From assembly GCA_914767715.1 (NCBI GenBank), contig OU612065.1, positions 16,928,001 through 16,988,000 of the forward strand: a stretch of 60,000 bases of DNA, given 5' to 3'. A program made the position numbers and the translations under genes. Positions 1-12,100 of this stretch are shown here, piece after piece (the stretch's first letter is position 1; each line of letters begins with the position of its first letter). Origin of the DNA: Membranipora membranacea (Eukaryota; Bryozoa; Gymnolaemata; Cheilostomatida; Membraniporidae). The notes beneath the pieces were generated by a model. It had not been told where the DNA came from, ran no database searches, and worked only from the letters and a program-made list of their open reading frames with translations.

Positions 1-3000
1 GCTGACAGCAAACGGTCAAAACATCTAATATCAGACAGCACACAAGTTTGTTGATGCCTTACCGCTGTCTATTCTTATTGATTGAGATGAAATGTAACAG
101 CATTAACACTGTTATTTGTACCCTTGTAGACAGTAACATAACTTACCTCCACCAGATAGCCCAACTAAAGCAGTGACTTTACCTCCAGGTATCTTCAGAT
201 TTAAATCATTCATCACTTCCTAAAATTATACAATATCACAAGCATTAGACTAGAGATACAACAACATTGAGTCTTAGTATACGCATTGATTGAGCCAATC
301 CCTTAGCTTATGACTTAGTTGCAGAACCTGTGTAAATTTACCAATGATTGTCCTAGTCCTGTAATCTGCAGAATGCAATGCCATAAACTCAGAAACACAG
401 AGGGGATGTTTTCCATTGAGATTCTTCTGGCCGTTCAAAGTCATGCATTCTCCATTGACTAATATTCTTGGAAGTTGATGCTTCCATGATCACATTATCT
501 AGACAATTGTTTAAACAAGGAGCTCTATTTTGGTTTATTATCATGTAATAAAATATTTCAAGACGACAATTCAATCAATGTTGGCAACTCATAATGGAAG
601 TGGAAATCCAAAGCAGTGCACTGAAAGCGCATCTCACATAGATGCAAGCCCAAAACTGACTCAAAGAACATCTATATAGATATACTCCTTGGCCTGCCAC
701 CAGGCAACTGGGATATATTCTATACTATTATTTACATCAGTGAGACTTACATGCTCTTTCCTGGTGGGATAAGCAAAATGGACATTCTTAAATTCGACTT
801 CTCCATGTAGGGAATGGTATGGTATTTTTACTCCAATATCTGAGGTAGAAAGAGTGGGAGATAGCTTCATGTACTAAAAATAAAAGATTAACCAGTTTGT
901 AAACAAAATTTAAGCTGGAGATAAGAGTTAATATTTTCATAACATTCCAAAACGATGTGCAAGACGACAACAGAAGCTATGGGTTTGGCTTAATCCAACA
1001 GATAATGCTCATAAAACCTTACAGCTTTATCATTTTAGAAATAAGCTGTAAATGTGAACCTTCAACTGCTTATTGCGGTTATTTGTACATGTGATTAAGG
1101 GGTGGCTATTTTGGGTCAAGGAGTATTAAATGACGCTGATGCCCTCTATGTGATATTGATAAGAAGCCGATTAAGGTTAGCAAAGGATGAGTCAGAGTAT
1201 AAATAAACAAAGAGCTACAGAGATAATACATGCCTGTGTCAGGCCGACACAGTTAGTCACTAGTTAAATGTAATATGATACCAAATAATTCCTCACTACA
1301 AATGTGTACAAATAATCTTATCCAAAAAATTAGTGTTATCCTAAGAAAAACAAGAGTCATGCACTCATTTTATCAGAATGAGCAACTCCAAATTACACAT
1401 AAAACAGGACATAACCCCTCGGCTACATACATCATTACCCCACAGGAGATGTCTGATACATAGAGGCATGATAAGTTTTGAGTATTCAAAATCAGCAATC
1501 ATGATGTAAGATAGGATATTTCAGGCTAGTAAAAAATCAACAATTTTATTTATGGCAGGTTAAATATCCCCACACCATGGTTCAGGATTGACTCACCTCA
1601 AATACACGTGCCCCTGAAGACATGCCTCTGATGGCGTGTCCATACAACAATGATAACTGTCCCAGTGATCTAAAACACAATTATGACTGCAATACACACA
1701 GTTTTAATTGAACCTATTTTTATGCATTTAAGCGAATGTGATATTAAAACAATCCTGCCAAAAAGCTAAAAAAGCAATCCGGGGATAAGGATGTGTTGAC
1801 CTGATAAACACGATCTAAATGTGCATCAAATTATCTAAGTTTATTACCATAAGAATCAAAAGCATTTGAAACATTATTGTATCCACCATATTCGAGACTA
1901 GGCCTATGGCTTTTTACATAGCTAAGTTATTGGTATATAGTTTATAGGCTCTGATAAGAACTAACTTCTGAATTGTTTGAGTTGAGACAAGGAATGACAT
2001 GAGATCGCCAGCCGTCAAACTTCTGTCAGCCATAAGGCTACCACCTGCAACCAGCACTCCCAGTACCATGCCTGTAAATAAATACATCTCATAGTCAGAA
2101 TGGGAAAATTACTTATGTTGTATTATTCCTGACTTCGAAAAAGAGTAGTCAGCCACGACAGGTGAGAGTATAGGGTCACTATTCCAGACATGCCACCTTA
2201 GCTTTAGAGAAGCTGCTCAATAGGGAAGGGGGAGGGGTCAATTAAGACCTAGTATATAATGAGAAGAAAGTATCTAAAGTCTTACTCCAAACAGCCCAAA
2301 CACAGTAGACTGAATAGGTCTATGCACAACCGTGATTCACAGTCTACAGTGTCACATCTGAGGACATTACAAATCTACCATGTAGTGAGATTCCAATAGT
2401 GGGCATTCTGCCTTCCTATAATACTTTTATGCTGATATAAATATATATCGTAATGATAGTAACAAGAAGAATAGTGCAGTACTCACCGTTCAGGCAAAAA
2501 TTTGTCAGGCCTTGAAACATGCCGATTGCATATCCTAACCTCTGATTAATAGAGCATGATTTTTCTATTTCTTTGCTGAACAATCTGTGGGAATGCAAAA
2601 CACATTTTCATACATGACTCATCGCAATGGGGTTTTTAAAGTTATCAGGGATGATAATCACATCTAATTGTCATCTAATCTCATTTGTCACTTGCCCACC
2701 TCTACCTTTGTATAATTAACACATTATCATTTGACTAGGCATCACTCTGGCTATTGCATTGCAGAATGAAGCTGAATCCTACATGGATTTGGAGCATGTA
2801 TTATTCCACTCTCATCAGCAGATGCCTCAGATGGACCGGTCATGTCAACAGATTAGATAACATCAGAATACCAAAGCTTATTGTACTCACAGCTCACTGA
2901 TGGTACACGTGAAATTGGATGCCTAAAGCTGAGATAAAAGGACATAATCATAAGAAACCTGAAAGATCGAGACATCCCCCTTGGATCTTGGCAGAGCATC

Positions 3001-6000
3001 TCCCGAAGCAGAGGTGGTTGGAGACCATAGACCTACTAATAATAAATTATTAGTAGGTCTATGTTGGAGACAAATGATTCGAAGACGAAAGACGTCATCA
3101 TTGGCCACGACGGACAGCTAACTTCTATTATTCCTAAGCAAGGACGTGATGGATATTTACACAGAACAAAGGCTGCTCACGCTTTGATAGTTACATAATA
3201 CAGGTTTACAAGTTACCAATAAAAAGAATAGATAATTGGACTCACTCGAGTTCTTTATCTTCCATCGCAAAAGCTCGGACGGTCCTTACATTCCCTATAG
3301 CTTCATCAGCAATACCAGTAGCTAGGGCTGTCTACATTAATCAATATAATATATCATCAATAACCTGAATCTAGTGACAGCTTGCTTGTTTAGACACGAA
3401 CATGAACGCAACCAGATTCCCATCTCAATAATTAAAGCAATGATATCACGTGATTGTCACAATGACTGAATATAATTAAACTAGGAGTTGTTTTCAGTTC
3501 TCTGGAGTTCAGTGGAGGGGGCTCAATTAGTTTTCTGAATGGTCAGTTTCACAAAATTAACATAAGAGGATGTTTACGGAAAGTAGAGGCTACCTGTTCT
3601 TGTCCTTTGCGGCTGAGCACCCTCAATCCAGCCCCAATCATCCACCCACAGCCTACTAGAGCTGGGACAGCAATCATCAACACTGAGGTAAGACCTGGAG
3701 ATACGTACAGGAGAGCGATACTCGATCCAGCAATCTGTAAAGAATAATACAGATTAGAAAAAAATTCATTAATCAACACCCGACGCCAGGTACCGATTAA
3801 AGATCCCCACCCGGAAAATAACAGTTATCATGCAAAAAAAGTTATTTGCTGCTATTGAATGTTGACAAATAAGGATGTAATTTATTCAAAGCATAGTGAG
3901 AAGAGAGTGTAAGTAAGTGGAAACATCTATTTGTTGCGGGAGAAATGCAAGAATGGAAACACCAGCAACTAATACAGCATAGTGGGTACACATTGAACTA
4001 TATAATTGGATCGGACAATACCTGTGTTGTGGCTCTCAATCCCTGAGAAATACACATTTTGAACGAGCTTTTAAACTCTTGGACGTCGGCAGTTAACCTG
4101 AAACAAAATACACAAAAGTCCATGTTGAAAAATCTAATAATATTTAGTTTGTGATATGGTATGGTATGTGCATTAGCATTTGCCCCTTAAAAACCTACCT
4201 TTGCAATAAGACACAAAATGACTGTCTCATGAGATAATGAAGCCAAAATGTGTTTTCATGAACCACTTAAGCTAGTTTGTGCGTGGAAAAGACTTTGATG
4301 GAGTGATTTTTTGGTGTTAGAAAATGAGTCCAATCAAAGGTACATCCTCAAAAATTCATTGGCTACACAAATTACCGATAGATCATCTTCCTGATTCCGC
4401 GATGCCCTCATTCTACTGATGAGGGGGAACAACTTCAGATGCACGCGAAATGGATGAAATTTTATCAAAAACTTATCAACAGCACTAAGGCAATAAGCTA
4501 TCACACACCTATGAATGATGGCCCCAGTTTTGTTTGCATCAAAGAACTCCATGTCTTGACGGATTACATTCTCAAAGAGCCGTTGCCTCATTCGAGCAGC
4601 CATTTGCTCCCCACTGTGAGCTAGTAGTGATATGTATGAAAATGTGAACAGGCCCTACAAAATATCAATAGAAAATAAAAGATACAGGTCAGTAAATTAA
4701 AGAGCAGGACACTTGAATATTCCCAACTATGGCTAGTGAAATCTCCTATGAAACCCTCTTAGGAAACTGTAAAAATAGGTGGAGTAATAATCTATTGAAG
4801 TTGAGAGCTACATAGAGTACAATTACTTGAGCTCTTTTCAAATACATTGTTACAAACAAAGTTATCCCATTGGCAAATTAGTTGTCATGTAATCTTTCAC
4901 TCTTCCTTCTATTATCCTATAAGTTGTGTATACAGACCTGCATTGCATATGTAAGTAGCAGTTTGGTGGCAGGCTCTTTTATAACAGACCAGAAATCTAT
5001 CAGACCTTCCCTCGCTTCAGCTCTAGTGAACTTTGTGAGCTCATTGACCAATTTACCAAGCTGCAGTGGGACTTCTATGTTCGCAAATGCCACAATAAAT
5101 GCACTCTAAAAATTAAAACAAAAAGAATAGATTATGTGCAACCAGAGCATGACACAAGGAATTTCGTTTAAAGATGAAACAATTTTTAAAAGTATTAGAG
5201 ATCTACAGTTATTAAAAACTTATAACGCAATTTCATTTAAAATGCGGCACACTCTATTGAATCAGGGGAACATGGGCTCAAAGAAAAGCTAGTTTTGTAC
5301 ATCAAGACTTACAGCGATAGCGCCTAATATAAACCATATCTCAGGAAGTAGAAACTCCAGCAAAGTTTTCCAGCAGAATGGATGCTCAGGTTTTAGATTG
5401 ATTGTCTCATCTTGGCTCTGATGACGCTGTAGAACTTTACACTGAGCTACGGGTATCCTGTGATACAAGGCCAATGTGGTGCAGGCTGCTCCTAGGCCGA
5501 TTAATGTATAATTCTACAAAATAAAATTACTAAACTTATCAATGAATAAAAGTTTTGCGGAAGAAAATTGATAGACATCCTCACCATAAGCAGTATTGCA
5601 ATGGGCCAGGTAAGGCCAATAACCCTAACACGTACGCTGTGTTTCATAGGGTGGCAATGGTGGAATGGAATGTGCTGTGGGATGAGAGAACACAACTCCG
5701 AGTAGTGAATAGCGGGCTATCTAATTAGCGCCATCGACCCATTCTTTTTTGGGGATGGTGAGATGGCGCAATCGGTAAGCGCGCTTGCTATTCACTGCCA
5801 GGCGATTAGTGCCGCAGGAGTTGTGGGTTCGAGCCCCACTGGGGGAGCTTTCATTGTTGATTGCTCCAGCCCCCAGCACCCTCGGGTGTATACCTCTCCT
5901 GTGTACTTGTCTACTGACTGACTCATGGAAAGACATGTGACAGCATGGAAAGACATGCTGACAAGCTGGAAAGACAGCTAAAACCTACTACAAGGGGTCC

Positions 6001-7116
6001 CAGCAATGGGCCATGTAAGGCCAATAACCCTAACACGTACGCTGTGTTTCATAGGGTGGCAATGGTGGAATGGAATGTGCTGTGGGATGAGAGAACACAA
6101 CTCCGAGTAGTGAATAGCGGGCTATCTAATTAGCGCCATCGACCCATTCTTTTTTGGGGATGGTGAGATGGCGCAATCGGTAAGCGCGCTTGCTATTCAC
6201 TGCCAGGCGATTAGTGCCGCAGGAGTTGTGGGTTCGAGCCCCACTGGGGGAGCTTTCATTGTTGATTGCTCCAGCCCCCAGCACCCTCGGGTGTATACCT
6301 CTCCTGCTGCTGAGAATTCCTGAATTTTTAATACATTATGATAACTCAGATTGCCAGATTACAATAAATCAAAATGCTGAAAGTTTCGAAGCTGACAGAC
6401 AGCAGAAAGGTTCTGAACATTTTAAATTGGGTATCATGAAAAGAAACAATGCTGACACCAAGGCAAGTGATACAGGATACTCAAATACAACTTGCAAAGG
6501 TAAACTTTATACGCAAAGCGAGCCATGATTGGGTGGGACAGAAAATGATCAAGGGCTTTCAATACAATTTAAATATCAGTGAGAAAGGAGTTGTGATTTC
6601 ACCTTGATGATTTACAGACAATAAGAAGCATAAAAGCGTAATTAAAATATATACCAAATTATTTTATCTTGAAGCAGATTGCTTGCATACCGGGCTGACT
6701 TGAGCAGGTTTCTTCACAGTTTTTGTCAGGTCTTGCCTCCATATCCTAGCTTGAGATTTTATGAAAGAGAAACCACGAACTGCAGGGTGATCGGTCCGAC
6801 TGATAAGGTCTTTGGCAAGTCTTAGCCTGTGTTAAAATCGAGTCATAAAATAATAACAAGACCAACATATTTTCTGTCTGACCACGTGTCGTTGAAAGCT
6901 AAGGAAGTCCACATAAAATTGAATTGATGGAATCAATGTTGAGATAAAGCAATGTTTGACAGTTACATGCCTGAGTAAAATCCTTGTGGATGATTTATGT
7001 GCAGTGTTTGTTCATTCTATATCGGCACTATCACACTGGCAATTTGATTGATCTGATATAATTGAGGACACAAACAGTAAAATACAATCAGTGAAATGTA
7101 CTGACCTGCTGAGCAT
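1..7116 (-). CDS. ABCB8: ABCB8-type mitochondrial ABC half-transporter, 3' end outside window
   Basis: Thirteen coding exons are visible: 7106-7116, 6691-6826, 5313-5513, 4938-5105, 4509-4654, 4022-4097, 3594-3734, 3246-3331, 2487-2584, 1966-2071, 1597-1669, 751-873 and 147-219; all junctions are GT-AG and in phase, about 479 residues. ABCB8 sits in the mitochondrial inner membrane and is linked in vertebrates to iron handling and the mitochondrial KATP complex. The start [10 protein letters not shown] is basic and Ser/Leu-rich, fitting a mitochondrial presequence; the first exon supplies only 11 coding bases. A hydrophobic segment follows at about 50-67, then the ABC membrane domain (about 105-380) with the family-typical [13 protein letters not shown] and [11 protein letters not shown], then the nucleotide-binding domain from about 420 (FKNVHFAYP). 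The last visible exon ends in Walker A (GLSGGG). Q-loop, signature and Walker B must lie left of base 1. The nearest alternative, ABCB10, fits less well. Family assignment is secure; the short first exon is inferred from phase and targeting character. Confidence 0.93.
3025..3064. mobile_element. Mini palindromic element, 6-bp target duplication
   Basis: A near-perfect palindrome starting CCATAGACC, with 18-base arms around AA, lies in an ABCB8 intron. It is flanked by TGGAGA on both sides (3019-3024 and 3065-3070), a 6-bp target-site duplication if the last element base has changed from G to T. Its ends match the elements at 40394, 46015 and 52223 and the termini of 15804-19094. Too short to encode anything; non-autonomous. 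Confidence 0.75.
5598..5899 (+). mobile_element. tRNA-derived SINE-like element, first (5'-truncated) copy of a tandem pair
   Basis: This intronic ABCB8 repeat holds RNA polymerase III-type internal promoter boxes: an A-box-like TGGCGCAATCGG at 5764-5775 and a consensus B box GGTTCGAGCCC at 5826-5836. The body ends in a characteristic TATACCTCTCC. The next copy repeats it at an exact spacing of 405 bases, so the two form a head-to-tail pair joined by a linker at about 5900-5922. Two further copies (5923-6304 and 18336-18721) make it a dispersed family. The tRNA-like part sits about 170-250 bases inside the element rather than at its 5' end. The intervening region does not look like a functional tRNA, so I do not call a tRNA gene. 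Confidence 0.8.
5923..6304 (+). mobile_element. tRNA-derived SINE-like element, second copy of the tandem pair
   Basis: Near-identical to the preceding copy with a 405-base offset: A-box-like sequence 6169-6180, B box 6231-6241. This copy keeps the 5' portion, which has short repeats of the motif TGGAAAGACA. Its near identity to the first copy suggests recent tandem duplication or insertion of a dimer. After the shared TATACCTCTCC end the sequence becomes unique intron (CTGAGAATTCC). The pair lies between ABCB8 coding exons 2 and 3. Confidence 0.8.
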
Positions 7117-7530
7117 TCTGAGTGTATACAGTCTTTATGTCTAATGTGTAAGTTACTCTAACAGCCAGGTTTCGAGATCTGCAATGCAAGATTAAGCACA
7201 TGAAAACAGTCTGGTGACATAGTATATAATAATTTGCTCTACAGTTAAATGCTACTCATTTGTATGCAAGTGTACCAATATTGTTGTCAAGGTTAGCTGT
7301 ATATTGAGTTGTGGTAACCTTTTAGATTTATTTTTTAAGAACACATGATATTTGAAGCTAAGAAGTTTGATTATTCATAAACTACAAGTATGGTAACTGA
7401 GGTCGCTGTGGATCACACGGGACATTGGAACATACACAAATCATGACAAACAATCGTGCAGGAGGATGAATGACCTCAGAAGTTTGCAAGCTTCTTCCTT
7501 GCAACTGGCTTGTCTCAACAAGCTGTTCAT

Positions 7531-7547
7531 GGGGGGGGGGGGGGGGG
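7531..7547 (+). repeat. Homopolymer G17 tract
   Basis: Seventeen consecutive G in otherwise AT-rich DNA about 415 bases upstream of the ABCB8 start codon. Guanine-quadruplex formation is possible in principle. The length is likely to vary and may be affected by sequencing error. Short inverted flanks (ACAAGCT and AGCTTGT) bracket it. Confidence 0.9.
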
Positions 7548-7771
7548 CAAAGCTTGTCAAAACAACGTCTTTTTGGCTGGCTGTTTATTTTCTATACTAC
7601 CCAAAGTTGAAGATAGTATGGAGTAACAGGGGAATTTTTCCTTGTTTTAACTAAACCAGTCCAATGGACCCAGAAGACTGTTCATCTTACATATATGAAA
7701 ACCTCAATAGAAACACAATAATAATCTTCAAAAAATAGCTATTAGAAACCAAATTTCAAATATATTGAAAG

Positions 7772-7876
7772 CATTGGCCCCTGGGACTTACATGGTTTTA
7801 CTTTTCCAATGTCCAATATAAACCATACTGGACATTGGCAAATCAAAGGCATGTAAGTCCAAGCCAAGTGGCCCAT
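7772..7876. mobile_element. Degenerate copy of the 9-bp-duplication hairpin family
   Basis: Begins CATTGGCCCCTGGGAC and ends GTGGCCCAT. The arms contain CCAATGTCC and GGACATTGG, as in the intact elements at 24402 and 25121. The right arm has decayed and no flanking target duplication is recognisable, so this is an older copy. Confidence 0.75.
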
Positions 7877-8337
7877 GACATACATTAACAGTGACTAGTG
7901 AGCAACTCAGTTTAGAAGGGCGAGTGGTAATGAGTATTATGTGCCTATCCCTGTGAGTGAAGTGAGATAAACCAGCCCTAGATCTCTCAACTGAGGAACA
8001 GACAGCATTAGTATGTATAATCAATAGTAGTGTTTACAGGGGTCAGTGTATATGCATGTAGATGAAGGGGGAGCGTGTGTCAGTGAAAAGTCATCTTTGC
8101 AAACTTTCTTTTCTCATTCTGGTTTTATTGACCTTGACATAGCCTCAGTAGAAACTGGTGAGTAAAATACTTTTCACTGGAATATTTTATGAAACCCAAA
8201 CAACAAACAAGCACAGAGGCTAGATAACTTTAATAGTCAGCTAGTCAAACCCGCACAGTATTATAATAACTTGTATCGAGTAATCGACAGAAGGCAACTC
8301 CAAAACTGAGCTATTTTTTTATTGAATTGATCAGGGG

Positions 8338-8383
8338 TAGCCTAGGCAGGCTGTTGTGTCAACATGACAGCCTGCCGAGGCTA
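8338..8383. repeat. Short imperfect inverted repeat
   Basis: Arms TAGCCTAGGCAGGCTGT and ACAGCCTGCCGAGGCTA face each other across about 12 bases, one mismatch each side. It could be a transposon remnant. A microRNA precursor is unlikely because the stem is too short for typical Drosha and Dicer products. Confidence 0.5.
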
Positions 8384-9160
8384 GACCAGGGGGATGAGAC
8401 TGACCTGGAGTTAATATTTTTCTATTACTTATTGTGTATGTGTGTATACGTTATAAAGAAAATAATGTCCTGGTTTCAATGTTTGCGCGCCAACTTGGCA
8501 TTGAGGGACATTCAATTGAATCGGTTATCGCTCCACAGAGCAAAGGAGTAGTTTCTCTTCGATGGAATCTTTCAATCCTACGAACTCAAAACCTAACTCC
8601 AACTGGCAAGGATATTCAAAACTAGAATCAAAATGAGGGCAAAGTTCCCGCGGCTTGAAATGGAGTGCAATTGTGAAGGAGAAAGACAAGTTGCCTAGAG
8701 TTGTTAGAGCAGTCAGCAGTCATTCTCCCTGGAGCAGTGTAGAGGTAAACACTGTCTGGGCAAGCATGTATGGACTAAGTCACTGTCAGTGCCTTGCACA
8801 GAAGCAACGACAAATAGGAAAAGTATGCTGTTATGATTGCATCATATAATGTATTATAGTATTATGGTACCTTCAATAACATGTTTATGAAAGACATCAG
8901 TTACACACAAGAAGATTTCTCTATTTTTTTACAGTTTGGTTGGATGGTTTTAGTAAGCTTATCTGCTAATACCAAAAACTTTCAAATATACGAATATCGT
9001 TTTTTGATTCAACTCATAAGATATAAATATATATTATTTATCAATTTCTAAAAATAGGAAAAAAACTCCTGTAAAATGAGGTGTGTTAGGCAGGGAACAA
9101 TAACTCATCACAATCTATATATCATCAACTCCCGCTCGGGATTGTATCACATCCGGACCA

Positions 9161-12100
9161 TTACTTCAATAAGTAAGTTATAAGGCCTGCTATTGGTAGT
9201 ACAATAAAAGAACTGATGAGTTTGGTCTGTCCATTGCCCTCAATCTCACACTGATCATATTCCTCCCAAGAAACACAGCTATCTGCTCCATTCTCCACCG
9301 GGTAAAAGTTCAGGAATGAGTAACACATCTCATCCTGTTGTTAAACAGTAAACAGATTGTCAAAGTTATGTAGGACAACTTACAAATTAGTACTAATATG
9401 CATGCCAAGAATCGGCCCGTCGTGACAAGCTTGTCAAGACGGGCCAATTCTTGGCATGCATATTAGTACAACAATGTGAGCAAACTCTAAGAACTCAGAT
9501 GTTACTACCAATTGCTTGATCACATGTCCCCATTCACGGACACCTTTAGATCTTATATCATACAGACCCACAAGGACCAGATTCAGTAAATATCAGAAAG
9601 AATATCACAAAGTACCAGGCGTTCATTATATGGATAATTCCCCGTGGTTAAAATGCATGTTGCCCCAATAATTTCACATTCATCTTGGCATACCCTAAAC
9701 AGCCCTAAGTGGAGACTGAATTTATGCTTTTTCTTCAATTTGTTGTGTTCAAAAAGCGTGCAACTATATTGTGGTATTCTCTCTCACACAGGGTTTCCCT
9801 GCCTTTTGATACTTACAGAAGTTGCCTCTCCAAAGTAAGTTATCTCATCTTTACCAGTGGTTTTGAAAACGCATTTTGTCTTCAGCTCATCTCCAGGTCT
9901 AAACTCAATCGGAGGATCGAATCTGTCAAGAGAAACAAAATATAAGTTGAAGATGTTGATGTTAGCACAGGGATAGAACAAGAGCAGAGTGGACAAGTCA
10001 ACCCGCATTCTCCAGCATATCTTTGTTTTATATACATACAGTTCTATAAAAAAAAATGTTACTGGGAGATTAACAAAACCAGAAATTTATTGGGTTGCGA
10101 TCGGGATGCTTATGATTTTGGTAATTTGTTGACTTATTATAAAAATCATCAATCCATTCAATTCTGGTTATGATCTTGGTCATATATAGAACAACTATAT
10201 TTGTGTATCCCAAAATCGCTTCAGGTACCGCGATTGTACAGTATGTTTATTCTATAAGAAATGAACTCACTCATTGAAGATTGGATTATCATAGCTGTAC
10301 ACAGATTCGCTGAATAAGCTGTTCAGCAGCTCTCCATTCCTCCAATGTTCAATTGTACCTGCCGATCCTACAAGAAAAATCAGCAGATATAATGCCGTGC
10401 CATATGCATCATGCTGAACCATATACATGACCAATTTTAATTATATAACCAGCAGTTTACATAAACACGGTCTAAGAAAACATCTAACTTCAAGCCAATC
10501 AACCCTAAGTGTAGGTAAGCATGGCAGCAAAAGAACCTCACCAAGATAGTGCATGTGTAAGTGTGCAGTTTTGATGTAGACAGTATCAGAGAACTTCTGT
10601 TCAGTACAAGAGCCAGGACATGTGGCTCCTACCACAATCTCAGCCTCATTAGGCTGCAGTTCAATGCTCTCCTGTCCGAGAATCATATAGCCCAGGTTGT
10701 TAGTCCTCAGATTAGGCGTCAAAAAAAGAGTAAGTCCAGACTCATCGCTGTACAATATAAAAAAATAATAACATTATTTGTTAGTAGACCATATGTCGGC
10801 ACATAATTTTGTTGATAAAAATTAATGTAAGGTATTTCGGATTAAATACAACTTTACCACAGAGACGTGATAATTAAAACATCCCCAGAAATGCGAATAC
10901 AGCACACCGTTCGGTCAATGAACTCCCTCTTCATTGGTTCGGTGGTATTCAGTTATCTGAACCTTAACAAAAGTCATGAAAGCAGTTGCAAAAACAATTG
11001 TTACGTTTCAAATCATTACCAAATACCAGAGTTATCAGCCCATGGTTACTGTTCAGATAACTCCAACAAACAACTCCTTTTTCTCCCTGCTGTGACCAGG
11101 GAGTTACAGAACTCCTTGCTGTGACATATATAAAACGACTTACCACTGCCTTAAACAGGTTTAATAGCTCAACATTTTGTAAGAAGATAGCATGAAGAAT
11201 AGTTTGTAAGTCTCTTTGGAAATTGTGATCAACTTTCTATGCATCAAGTGTTTATCAGTAGTCATGGTCAATTTCAACATGAAATGAATACTCAGTGTAT
11301 TTGACAAACATAAATACACATGTGCACTCTCAACATGGAAAAGTCTTTGTCAAAAAAAGCCTAATATTACTTACTAGTACTCAGTTTCTTGAAGTGGATT
11401 ATTCCAATGATGCTCTATGAGGACCTTAGTGAACGATCCCTTACCAACAAGAAAGCCACTATCATCAGACCAACATTCACCATTAGACCCTACAGTCCAT
11501 GCACCTAACATCGTCTCGCAGTGCTGTGTGGCCATACCACATTCTTCAGCGGTTGAGAATCCCACTAAATGAAAAAAATGATGTTGATGTTATATGTAGG
11601 TCATTACAACAAACAATAAGGTTATCATCTGGCTGTCTGTGAGGAGCTGGGAATCGATGGCCATCAATGAATATGGACGTCTTGTGAACAGGGGTGTTGG
11701 AGGGCGATGAGCTATGCGAGTGGAATGGTTTAATCATGAGCGTGAATCAGAATCATAAAAATCGATAGGATTATTATGTGTAACAGTTCAACAATACAAG
11801 GCAAACGTCATTTTTAAATTCTCACCAACTTCGTCAGAGCAGCCATACATGATTGTGTGATGCATCACATAAGGGTTGTCTATGATTGGCTTAGTTCCAA
11901 ACAAGTGGTATTGCTTGTCAGAGGGGATATCAAACACCTGACACACATATGTCGTATCACTGCTAGGAACCTTGGTACGGGTGATCTGTAGCGTCACATT
12001 CACAGTATCTAAAAAAAACACAGGTCATTTTGACAACAATCAGTTGCATTTTGTGTGGCTAAACTAAATCCCTACAAAGACTATCAAGAGTTACAATTTT

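Larger units (their letters stand above)
7117..9160. other. Intergenic, ABCB8 5' side to monooxygenase 3' side
   Basis: No coding exon is supported. It must hold the ABCB8 promoter and upstream untranslated sequence and the 3' untranslated end of the monooxygenase gene. I found no confident TATA box or polyadenylation signal close to the 9161 stop. It contains a G17 run, a degenerate hairpin element and a short inverted repeat, listed separately. Confidence 0.6.

Noticed and set aside
5755-5850. Possible tRNA genes at the A and B boxes (also 6160-6255 and 18580-18670)
   Set aside because: The boxes are good, but the stretch between them does not fold as a clear cloverleaf and all three sit in a repeated element with the same flanks; SINE promoters explain them better.
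7117-7179. Longer ABCB8 first exon (SRNLAVRVTYTLDIK...)
   Set aside because: That frame is open but leaves the wrong phase for the exon at 6826. Starting at the ATG of 7116 gives the right phase and a mitochondrial-type presequence.
8338-8383. MicroRNA precursor
   Set aside because: The stem is only about 17 pairs with a short loop and no flanking lower stem, below the size of animal precursors.
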